Shown here piece after piece: positions 1 through 8,088 of a stretch of DNA of 37,594 bases; position 1 is the first letter of the stretch, and every line of letters begins with the position of its first letter. The stretch is from Gammaproteobacteria bacterium (GTDB taxonomy: Bacteria; Pseudomonadota; Gammaproteobacteria; Steroidobacterales; Steroidobacteraceae), in NCBI GenBank assembly GCA_025355445.1, contig JANXZQ010000499.1, positions 1-37,594 of the forward strand, given 5' to 3'. Below the pieces are notes generated by a model that worked only from the letters and a program-made list of their open reading frames with translations, made no database searches and was not told the origin of the DNA. The translations under genes were made by a program, and so were the position numbers.

Positions 1-1152
1 GGTGTAGTCGCCGGTCTGCTCGACGTTGCGCACCAGATAGCCGGCAGTGTAGACCGCCTTCAAGGGGCCTAGCTTGCCATCGACGGTCAACGAAGTCATC
101 TCGAACTTATCGTTGTTGTGAGCCGGGTTGAACAGCGTGACTTCGAGCGGATTCAACGCAGCGCCGTCCGAAGCGTTCGGTTGCTGGTAAAACACCCCCT
201 GCGAATGCATGGATTGGTAGCTCTGCGCCAGAAGCACGTCCCAATCATCGTTGACCTTGTACAGCAGCTGCGCTCGTATGCCTTGGTAGGTCACCGGGTT
301 GATGTCACGGGCAGCGATACTGTTGTTGTTGAGCGAGGGACTGCCCGGGGGCACGCCGTAACCCGTCGCATCCCCCGCTGCGCAATGGCCCGCCACCGGT
401 GCGCCCACGGTACAGCCGGTGGCGTAGCCGGCATAGTGAATGCCGATGTCCGTGTCCTTGCGTGTAAACGTGGCCGGCACGTTGTCGATGTAGCCGCCGC
501 GCTGATCGTTGTAGATGACGGCGCGTACCGCCATATGTTCGGCGATCAGGGGCAGGTTCAGGACCGCGGTAGCGTCTGAATTATTATCGCCGTGGGCGGT
601 GGTGCCGTAACCCGCTTTGACGCTGGCTTCGGTCACATCGATCTTGGGTTGGTTGGTAATGTAGCGAATCACCCCCGCTTCCGCGCCCGCGCCGAACAAG
701 GTGCCCTGAGGGCCCTCGAGAACCTCGATGCGATTCAAATCGGCGGCGTAGATGTCAAGATTGCGGTTCGGCAACTGGCCCGATTGATTGTCGAGATAGA
801 TCGCGACATTCGGGAATAAGCCGGTGGAGGAACTTCCTTGGCTGGCCTGCGAGCCTGCGCTCAAGCCGCGCATGAAGACTTCGTTCTGCCCGGGCCCATT
901 GTTGGCACTGGTGACGTTGGGCAAATACTTGATGTAGTCGTCAAACGTCGTGATGTTGAGCTGCTGCAGGGCCTGGCCCGTCAAGGCTTGCATGGAGATC
1001 GGCACGTCTTGCATGCTTTGCTCGCGCCGCTGCGCCGTCACGGTGATTTCCTCGAGGGCGTCGCTGGCTCCCTCCGCGGTCGCCGCCAGCAATTTCGTGC
1101 CTGGCAGCGTGCTCAAGATGGCAGCGATCGCAATTGAGAGCTTGGAATTCAT
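1..1152 (-). CDS. TonB-dependent receptor, N-terminal part (C-terminus runs off the window start)
   Basis: Minus-strand reading from ATG at 1152: MNSKLSIAIAAILSTLPGTKLLAATAEGASDALEEITVTAQRREQSMQDVPISMQALTG...FDDYIKYLPNVTSANNGPGQNEVFMRGLS...NRIEVLEGPQGTLFGAGAEAGVIRYITNQP. TonB-box-like EEITVTAQRR and plug motifs. Absent from the ORF track because no stop lies in the window. Confidence 0.93.
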   Translation of the reverse strand, partial: MNSKLSIAIAAILSTLPGTKLLAATAEGASDALEEITVTAQRREQSMQDVPISMQALTGQALQQLNITTFDDYIKYLPNVTSANNGPGQNEVFMRGLSAGSQASQGSSSTGLFPNVAIYLDNQSGQLPNRNLDIYAADLNRIEVLEGPQGTLFGAGAEAGVIRYITNQPKIDVTEASVKAGYGTTAHGDNNSDATAVLNLPLIAEHMAVRAVIYNDQRGGYIDNVPATFTRKDTDIGIHYAGYATGCTVGAPVAGHCAAGDATGYGVPPGSPSLNNNSIAARDINPVTYQGIRAQLLYKVNDDWDVLLAQSYQSMHSQGVFYQQPNASDGAALNPLEVTLFNPAHNNDKFEMTSLTVDGKLGPLKAVYTAGYLVRNVEQTGDYT

Positions 1153-1239
1153 CACTCATCCCCGCTTGTTCATTATGTCTGTAATAATTATACTAACAAT
1201 AGGCAGACGTCAACCGCCGTTGTTTTCCTGTCACTCCCA

Positions 1240-2007
1240 ATGTGGTGGCAGCCTGATAGCGCATTGGCATCACAGGAGCATGGATTGGCACTACGAATGG
1301 TCGGCTCGCCTGAGGACCGCAAGCAAACAATAGCCCGCGCAACCTGCCGCGCCATCATCGAGTTGGGCTTACATCGGATGAACCTGCGGGATATTGCCCG
1401 CGCGCTTGGCACGACCACGGGTCCGTTGCAGCACTATTTCAGAAGCAAGGAGGAATTGCTTCTGTACACCAAGAACCTCCTCGTCGATGAGCTATTAAAT
1501 AACGCTCGAGAGGCCGGAAATAAGCTGCGCGGCGGCGAGCGCTTGCGCGTCGTCTGCGAACACCTGCTGCCCTTCACCGAATCCGCGAGAATGGCATGGC
1601 TGGTGTTGACGGCATTCAACGGCCGCGCGATCGGCGACAAGCAACTCACCGCGATGCAAATTTCGCGATACACGAAATGCCGGCAGTTCTTCGCAACGGA
1701 AATCACGCTCGCGAAGGAAACGGGAGTTCTAGATCCCTCGGTCGACCCCGCGCTCGAGGCGATCGCCCTCGCAAGCTTCGTCGACGGTCTTGCGGTGCAA
1801 GTGTTGTTTCTGAGTAAAGCTGACGCCAAGCGAGCACAAGAAGAATTGGTTCGGGGGTACCTGGAACGCAGCTTCGGGATTGCGCGCAGTCCCGGCGGAA
1901 ATAGCCGCGGTCGCATCGCAAACACCCGCACTCGCGGCGCAACCGCGGCCGGACAAGTGGGTGCCAGGCGATTGTCGATCGTTTCCCGTCGCGCCAGGAA
2001 GTTGTAA
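1240..2007 (+). CDS. TetR family transcriptional regulator (start may be internal, e.g. 1297)
   Basis: HTH: RATCRAIIELGLHRMNLRDIARALGTTTGPLQHYFRSKEELLLY; divergent from the TBDR at 1152. Confidence 0.88.
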   Translation: MWWQPDSALASQEHGLALRMVGSPEDRKQTIARATCRAIIELGLHRMNLRDIARALGTTTGPLQHYFRSKEELLLYTKNLLVDELLNNAREAGNKLRGGERLRVVCEHLLPFTESARMAWLVLTAFNGRAIGDKQLTAMQISRYTKCRQFFATEITLAKETGVLDPSVDPALEAIALASFVDGLAVQVLFLSKADAKRAQEELVRGYLERSFGIARSPGGNSRGRIANTRTRGATAAGQVGARRLSIVSRRARKL

Positions 2008-2045
2008 GCCTCATTCGCTGCGCTTTTTGGCCTACGCGGCCCGCG

Positions 2046-2138
2046 TCACGGCATGCTGAGACGTTGGTCGATGAGTTCGCGTACCCGATTCGCGAACACC
2101 GCCATTTCGAACGGTTTGGTGATATTATTGCTAGGAAT
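2046..2138 (-). pseudogene. C-terminal remnant of a response-regulator receiver domain
   Basis: Minus-strand reading IPSNNITKPFEMAVFANRVRELIDQRLSMP* preceded in frame by TGA (2139-2141); resembles receiver-domain '(Y)ITKPF...L..RVRELI'. Confidence 0.6.
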
Positions 2139-2226
2139 TCAGTCCAATAGCGCGGCTCTCATGAACCGCCGTGCAGTCCAATTCGTCGCAAAGCGCAGGG
2201 TTTGCCAGACTAATTAGACCTAACAA

Positions 2227-2700
2227 GTGAGTGCCGACATGCTCCGTGCAATCCAATTAAGATCGATCCTGGGTGGACTCGCCATCGCCGCCACGCTCGG
2301 CGGCTGCATCGCGGCCGCGCCGCCTCCGCGCCACGCCCATCATCCTGCCTATTTGCATGCCTTATCAAATCTACGCGCCGCGCGTTGGCTCATCGAACAT
2401 CGCCCGGGCGATTGGACACAGACTTCAGACGAAGTTGTGGCAGTGCGCCAGATCGATGCCGGTATCGCCGATCTCAAGCAAGCCGCATACAATGACGGAA
2501 AAAATCCAAGCGATCATCCGCCGCTCGACGAGCATCCCGACCACGCCGGGCGCATTCACGAAGCCATTGAATATCTGCGCAAGGCCCGAGCGGACATCTC
2601 CAGCGAAGAAGACAATGGCGCCGCCCAGGGGTGGCGCAACCGCGCCATCGGGCATATCGACGCCGCGATCAATGCAGCGCGCCGCGTATTCCACGAGTAG
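2227..2700 (+). CDS. Small putative lipoprotein of unknown function (start perhaps 2239)
   Basis: Signal peptide with lipobox-like ATLGGC; remainder helical (LSNLRAARWLIEHRPGDW...IHEAIEYLRKARADI). Confidence 0.65.
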   Translation: MSADMLRAIQLRSILGGLAIAATLGGCIAAAPPPRHAHHPAYLHALSNLRAARWLIEHRPGDWTQTSDEVVAVRQIDAGIADLKQAAYNDGKNPSDHPPLDEHPDHAGRIHEAIEYLRKARADISSEEDNGAAQGWRNRAIGHIDAAINAARRVFHE

Positions 2701-2778
2701 CGTTTAGCACGCTGGCTAGTGTGAAGGCCGGACAATCCGTGCGGCGTGCGCGGCCTATATCTGCGGGAGAAATAATCA

Positions 2779-3666
2779 GTGAGTGAGCCTTGGTGTGTCC
2801 TTCTGGCAAGTCGAGAAGAACCTGAGCGCCTGAGCGTGACAGCACCGGGTCGCGGCTCCTCTCAACGACACCCTGTGCTCAGCAATTGCGATCCGTTGAC
2901 CGGCACGCTGCGACGTGCCGCTAGCGTGACCTCAATCGACCGGATTGCTGCAGTCATTGCGGGGTCGGCTGATCGTTGGCGGCAGTGTTCGTTGAAAGAC
3001 ATTGGTCATGGCAATCTCTTCGTTCAGCCCAAGTACCAAGGAACGGGATACGAAGTGTTGCTCGCTCTACTGACGCTCGAAAACCGTATCTCACCGACGA
3101 CGCCAGTGTTATTTCTTCCCGCGGATCATATTGTGAACGATGAAGAAGTGATGACGAACTCTCTGCAGAGCATGGCAGAATGGATTGCTGACGAACCAGG
3201 ACCAATCTATCTGCTGGGGGCGGTGCCGCAAGGACCCCATGACCAGCTGGGCTACATTGTTCCATGGCACGATACGATGCTGATGCCGACCGGCGTTTAC
3301 GAGTTTGTCGAGAGGCCGGACGTACACCAGGCGCGCAAGCTGATAAATGCCGGCGGTCTCTGGAATACATTCATATTCGGCGGCAATGTTTCCTCCTTGA
3401 TCAAGCTATTTCGACCGAGATTTGATGCGGCAATTGCCTCCCTTCGCGAAGCGCTGCTCGCAAGCCCGATCCAACCGGACCTCGTGCGCACCTACGATCG
3501 CTTGAGTCCCGTCGATTTTTCGCAGGAAGTTCTCGCAAAGCAGCTCGACAACCTCAGCGTGCTGCGTCTGCTACGTTGCGGGTGGTGGCCCTTGAAATCA
3601 CCCACGTACAATACGCAGCTGGCCGGTGGCTCGGAATCGTGGCTCGATACAGACAGCGCTCATTAA
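2779..3666 (+). CDS. Mannose-1-phosphate guanylyltransferase-like nucleotidyltransferase, divergent signature
   Basis: NLFVQPKYQGTGYEVLLALLTLENRISPTTPVLFLPADHIVNDEEV...GLWNTFIFGG resembles the ManC nucleotidyltransferase core, but the N-terminal GGxGxRL signature is not present. Confidence 0.65.
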   Translation: MSEPWCVLLASREEPERLSVTAPGRGSSQRHPVLSNCDPLTGTLRRAASVTSIDRIAAVIAGSADRWRQCSLKDIGHGNLFVQPKYQGTGYEVLLALLTLENRISPTTPVLFLPADHIVNDEEVMTNSLQSMAEWIADEPGPIYLLGAVPQGPHDQLGYIVPWHDTMLMPTGVYEFVERPDVHQARKLINAGGLWNTFIFGGNVSSLIKLFRPRFDAAIASLREALLASPIQPDLVRTYDRLSPVDFSQEVLAKQLDNLSVLRLLRCGWWPLKSPTYNTQLAGGSESWLDTDSAH

Positions 3667-3674
3667 CAGGGTCC

Positions 3675-3858
3675 GAATGGCCGCAAGTCGTGTTGCTGCC
3701 ACAGATGAGCGGCGGCTCCTCCACGATGCGACTCTGCGCGAGATGGCTCAACAGATCCCGCGACGCTGCACGAGTTTTCGCGCATCCGAGGCATCGAAGA
3801 GGCCAAGCTAGCCCGTTATGGAGAACGCTTCATCGAAGCGATTCGACAAGCTACCTAG
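3675..3858 (+). pseudogene. Frameshifted remnant of the HRDC C-terminal domain of a RecQ-type helicase
   Basis: One frame reads LLHDATLREMAQQ; the next frame continues PATLHEFSRIRGIEEAKLARYGERFIEAIRQAT* (stop 3856-3858). Matches the HRDC pattern (E. coli RecQ ...NDATLIEMAEQMPITASEMLSVNGVGMRKLERFGKPFMALI). Left boundary approximate. Confidence 0.7.
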
Positions 3859-3949
3859 CATCACCATGACGTGGTTATGCCGGCGGCCTCGCCATCAATG
3901 CCACGGTTGGCTCGGTATCAGGTCGTCGCTCGCTGACCGCCGGCTGGAT

Positions 3950-4465
3950 TCATTCCCGCGTTCGGGGAGGGGCGGCATGGAAACCGCGCTCCATTTGCCG
4001 CTTCCGCCGGCACGAATCTGCCTGGACATCGACCTTCGTGCTGCCGCCGCCCGCAGCGATGGTCGCCTTTGTATCGGCGGTCGACGCATCAGCGTCCTTG
4101 ATTGATGTAGCGTCCCCATAAGTGGACGTAAAGTAAACGCCCAGCAGCTTGATTTCCGTCTCATCGATCGGCGCGCCGTAAGCATGCTGCATCTTGACCA
4201 TTTCCGCCGTCCATTGTGTCAGCGACATATGCGGAGGCTGCAAGTTGATATAGTCAGCTGAATGACAGATTCCGCACTTCTGAAGCGCGATCGGATAGCC
4301 CGGCAACTCCGACGCCCGCAGTGCAACGCCTTCCGGCGGCAGCTTGATTTCGTGAATATTTACCGTTGCAGCACCTGCAGGCATGCTCAACACGAGGTTG
4401 CCAAAAACCAGAAAAACGGCTGCGCCGATGAGTCGAGGGTGGATCACCTTGCGCTTGGCGTGCAT
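3950..4465 (-). CDS. sorB: Monoheme cytochrome c, SorB-like sulfite dehydrogenase subunit
   Basis: Signal peptide, CGICH heme motif, adjacent to the SorA-like gene (SorA stop ends at 4467; ATG at 4465). Confidence 0.68.
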   Translation of the reverse strand: MHAKRKVIHPRLIGAAVFLVFGNLVLSMPAGAATVNIHEIKLPPEGVALRASELPGYPIALQKCGICHSADYINLQPPHMSLTQWTAEMVKMQHAYGAPIDETEIKLLGVYFTSTYGDATSIKDADASTADTKATIAAGGGSTKVDVQADSCRRKRQMERGFHAAPPRTRE

Positions 4466-4466
4466 G

Positions 4467-5696
4467 TTAGGCGACCACTACTTTCAGCGATTCGATCACG
4501 TTTCGAGCGTAGCCGCCGGGATTCCAACTAGCCTGCTCGGGTTGAATCTCACCTTGGTTGCTGGTGGCGCGCACACGCAGTTCCAATGGCCCGCGCTCGC
4601 GCGGAGTGATGGATAAAGACCATTGGCGAAACGAGTACTTGCCCAAACTCTCAGCCAAGCGGGTTTCGCGCCATCGCCGTCCACCATCGTCCGACAGTTC
4701 CACTTTTCTGATTCCCGTACCGCCGTCGAAGGCGATCCCTTTAACCAGCGCCACGTGCCCCATTCTCAAGATCGCGTTGTTGGATAAACTCGTGATGAAC
4801 GAACGGACTTTCAGCCGAGAAATCGGCCGTGTGGAGGCCGGCGATGTACCCGGCGCGACACAGGTGCATTCATTGTCCGGCACCCGATAGGCGGTAGTCA
4901 TGAAGAACGCGTCGTGGCCGGTAAAGGGCGCGTCGAGCACTTCGATGTCCGACAGGTGTTTAACCCAGTACGTGCCGAAGTAGCCGGGCACGACGAGTTT
5001 CAGTGGATAGCCGTTCAAGAACGGCAACTCCTCGCCGTTCATGTTCCACGCCAACAGCACATCGGCGTTGAGTGCCAGTTCGACGTCCAGCGCCTTGATG
5101 AAGTCTGGCGTACTGGGCAATACCGGCGTATCCAATCCGTTGAAGGTCACCTGTTTCGCGTTGGCAGCAATACCGGCCTTCTCGAGCACGGCTTTTAGCG
5201 GCACGCCCACCCATCGCGCATTGCCCATGGAGCCGTTGCCGAGTTGGGCGCCGAACACCCGCGGAGTCGAGTAGCCGCGGCTGTTGCCGGAGCACTGATT
5301 GACCGCCGCGATTTCTACGTGTGCCCCCATCGCCTTGATCTCATCGAGCGACAGGGACAGTTGCTGCTCGACTTTACCGCGCACATTAAGTCGATAGGTC
5401 GCAGGATCGATCGACAGAGGAATGTTGGCCAAGTGGTAGCGCACAAAAAAGGCGTCGTTCGCAGTGACGGCGCCCTCGTTGAAGGCAGCGAATGGAGTCT
5501 CTAAATGCGGAGGTCGCGTCGTGATGCGCAGCAGCGGCCGTTTCTGCGGGTAAGCGATGAGTTCCCGGGTGCCGTTATCAAACGGGAGACTTTCTGTTGC
5601 AGCAAACCCGCGCCGGGCGAGCCCGAGCGCCGAGAGTCCGGCGATGGAGTCACGCAAGAATCGGCGACGACCCATACCGTTGAGGAGCGTTTGCAT
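4467..5696 (-). CDS. sorA: SorA/SoxC-like sulfite oxidase-family molybdopterin oxidoreductase, Tat-exported
   Basis: Tat motif GRRRFLRDSIAGLSALGLA; Moco-ligand region AAVNQCSGNSRGYSTP; Mo-co dimerisation domain KVRSFITSL...GIAFDGGTGIRKVELSDDGG. Confidence 0.85.
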   Translation of the reverse strand: MQTLLNGMGRRRFLRDSIAGLSALGLARRGFAATESLPFDNGTRELIAYPQKRPLLRITTRPPHLETPFAAFNEGAVTANDAFFVRYHLANIPLSIDPATYRLNVRGKVEQQLSLSLDEIKAMGAHVEIAAVNQCSGNSRGYSTPRVFGAQLGNGSMGNARWVGVPLKAVLEKAGIAANAKQVTFNGLDTPVLPSTPDFIKALDVELALNADVLLAWNMNGEELPFLNGYPLKLVVPGYFGTYWVKHLSDIEVLDAPFTGHDAFFMTTAYRVPDNECTCVAPGTSPASTRPISRLKVRSFITSLSNNAILRMGHVALVKGIAFDGGTGIRKVELSDDGGRRWRETRLAESLGKYSFRQWSLSITPRERGPLELRVRATSNQGEIQPEQASWNPGGYARNVIESLKVVVA

Positions 5697-5767
5697 GACC
5701 CAATCTTGTTCTTACCAGGGTCAAGACGCAAATTGCTTAAGGGCCATTCCGAAACGATCCGCAAGAG

Positions 5768-7051
5768 CTAGCAACGCGCGACGGGCTCCTCAACGCGGAT
5801 CGCGACCCAAGCAAACGCCGCCACCAGTGCCGCACCCACACCGATATTGAACGCCGTGGTCCATTGTTGATGTCCTGACAGGTAGGCCACGACCGGGATG
5901 CCGATCGCGCCGGCCAGAGAGCCGCCGGTGTTCATGAAGCCGCTTACGATCATGGTGTCGCGGCGCCCCAAGGTCATGGCCGCGCCCCAGAACGCGCCTT
6001 CAGTAAGTTCGATGCAGCCGAAGCACAGCGCCAACGCCGCCACCGCCCAGTAGGCACCGGTGGCATTCACCCCAAGCCACAGCAAAGCCGCAGCCGTCGG
6101 CAGTGCCAGCAGCGGCACCAACCGGTAGCCGGCGAGCACGCCGAAGCGCTTGCACGCCAGTCCGGTCAACAGACCTCCCAAGCCCGAGCCCACCGCCGCC
6201 GCCAGCGGCGGCACTCCCGCCAGCCAGCCGCTCTCGAGCACGGACAGATGCCGCTCTTGCACCAAATACAGAAACGCCCAATTGCCGAGCAGGTAGAAGG
6301 CGTAGTTCATGGATAGGTACGCGAAGAACAGCAGCAGCACGTTACGATTGGCGAGGATACGGATGACTTGTTTCGCACCGGCTGCCGGCCGTACGCTCTC
6401 GACGTGATCGCCGATGTCCTGCAATTCCTGCGGCGACACCCCCGCGTGTTGGCACGGACTGTCCCGGCCGTACGCCGCCCACCAGCCGATCAGGAGCAAC
6501 GCCGGCAACGTAGTCCAAAAGAGCGCGTTGCGCCAGCCGAACGAATTCATCAAGGTGGCGATCAGCGGCGGCGTAGCGGCGGCGCCCAATTGCAGGCCCA
6601 TGGTCTGCAGCCCCACCACATAGGCCCATCGATGCGGAGGAAACCATGCGCGAAACAGCCCGGCCGACACCGGGAACGTGGCCGCCTGCGCAGTGCCGAG
6701 CAGCAGTTGCAGCACCAACAGGACGGCAAACAATTGGACGCCGTGAAACGCCGAGGGTGCCACCGGAGTTAGGATCATGGCGACGAACGCCGTCAATCCC
6801 ATGACCACCAATGCGCGCCGCGAGCCGAAGCGTTCGGCCAGCGCGCCGATCGGAATCTGAAACACCGTATAGCCAATGACGAAGGCTTGCTCGAGCCAGC
6901 CGATCTGCAATTGGCTCAAACCCAGTTGCGGCATCATCGGCTCAGCGGCGACAGTGATGCTCTTCTGCTGCAGATAGGCGATGAAGCCGAACCCGAATAG
7001 GAACGCGAAAATCTTCCAGCGCACCCAGCTTGCGGGGGCGGCGCGAATCAC
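5768..7051 (-). CDS. MFS transporter (anion:cation symporter-like)
   Basis: About 12 hydrophobic segments; WLEQAFVIGYTVFQIPIGALAERFGSRRALV typical of MFS loop 2-3. GTG start overlaps the upstream stop (GTGA). Confidence 0.9.
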   Translation of the reverse strand: MIRAAPASWVRWKIFAFLFGFGFIAYLQQKSITVAAEPMMPQLGLSQLQIGWLEQAFVIGYTVFQIPIGALAERFGSRRALVVMGLTAFVAMILTPVAPSAFHGVQLFAVLLVLQLLLGTAQAATFPVSAGLFRAWFPPHRWAYVVGLQTMGLQLGAAATPPLIATLMNSFGWRNALFWTTLPALLLIGWWAAYGRDSPCQHAGVSPQELQDIGDHVESVRPAAGAKQVIRILANRNVLLLFFAYLSMNYAFYLLGNWAFLYLVQERHLSVLESGWLAGVPPLAAAVGSGLGGLLTGLACKRFGVLAGYRLVPLLALPTAAALLWLGVNATGAYWAVAALALCFGCIELTEGAFWGAAMTLGRRDTMIVSGFMNTGGSLAGAIGIPVVAYLSGHQQWTTAFNIGVGAALVAAFAWVAIRVEEPVARC

Positions 7052-8088
7052 CCCGACGCCGGCACGCCCTGCGGCTGTTGCTGCTGGATCAGCTGCGCAA
7101 TGCGCCGCCGAAACCGCAGGGGCGCGGCATCGATGGCGATGTCGATGTTCGGCGTGCGCGTGTCGGCAAAGCTCTGCTGCACGGCATTCAATATCGCTCG
7201 GTCTTCCTCGAATGCGCTCTTGACCCCCTCTCCGAGCAAGGACGACAGCTGCTCGTCATTCGGGAACACATTGCGCATCTGAAACCAAAAGTAACGGGTA
7301 TGGCCGGCATCGACAGGGGTCAGAAAGTTGTACGAGTCCATGATGAAGGCAGCGGCGCGCCGTTCCGCATCCACGCCGCCTTCGCCCGCCGGCACGAACA
7401 CCGCCTTGATAAGGGCGTGACTTGGGTAGCGGACTTCATAGTGCTGCAGTCGATCGCACAACCCCTGAAACGGCATGAAAGGCACATAAATGGGTGCCAC
7501 CTCGACCGCGTTCATCCAGCGCGACGCGATCACGCCGCTCTCGGAAGCCGCCACCTGCACCGGCGTGGACTCGCAGGCCGCATTGCCGAACGAGCTGCGA
7601 TGCACCCAGGCCACGTGCGACGGGTCGAGCAGATTGTCCGTCATGTACAGGTAATTGCAGTCCACCGTCATCGCATCTCCTTGGGTCATGCCCCAGGACG
7701 GATGGCCCCAATGCTCGACGCGGAATATCGTGGACGCATCCGCACGCTCCGCGCTGCCCATCCAGATCCAGAGCAAGCCATAGCGGGAGACCACGGGATA
7801 GCTGCGCACCCGTGCCCTCTTGGGGATGCGGTCCGCGCAGGGCATCCGCACGCACTCGCCCGTAGCGTTGTATACCAGGCCATGGTAGCCGCATTCGATG
7901 TCGTCGCCCTGAATGCGTCCCATGGAGAGCGGCAGCTTGCGGTGCGCGCAGGCATCTTCCAGCGCCACCGCAGTGCCGTCGGTCTGGCGGTACAGAACGA
8001 TCCTCTCGTTCAGGATTTTGATCGGCAGGGGCAGATTGGTCAGTTCGCGATCCATCGCCGCCACGTACCACGCATCGAATAGGAACAT
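7048..8088 (-). CDS. Rieske non-heme iron oxygenase, VanA (vanillate O-demethylase oxygenase)-like
   Basis: Rieske motif CAHRKLPLSMGRIQGDDIECGYHGLVY; mononuclear iron motif DNLLDPSHVAWVH. Start ATG at 8088 within TGATG. Confidence 0.9.
   Translation of the reverse strand: MFLFDAWYVAAMDRELTNLPLPIKILNERIVLYRQTDGTAVALEDACAHRKLPLSMGRIQGDDIECGYHGLVYNATGECVRMPCADRIPKRARVRSYPVVSRYGLLWIWMGSAERADASTIFRVEHWGHPSWGMTQGDAMTVDCNYLYMTDNLLDPSHVAWVHRSSFGNAACESTPVQVAASESGVIASRWMNAVEVAPIYVPFMPFQGLCDRLQHYEVRYPSHALIKAVFVPAGEGGVDAERRAAAFIMDSYNFLTPVDAGHTRYFWFQMRNVFPNDEQLSSLLGEGVKSAFEEDRAILNAVQQSFADTRTPNIDIAIDAAPLRFRRRIAQLIQQQQPQGVPASG

Noticed and set aside
7030-8082. Long plus-strand ORF (350 aa) opposite the VanA-like gene
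   Set aside because: Antisense to a clearly conserved Rieske protein; typical spurious ORF of high-GC DNA, no recognisable domain.
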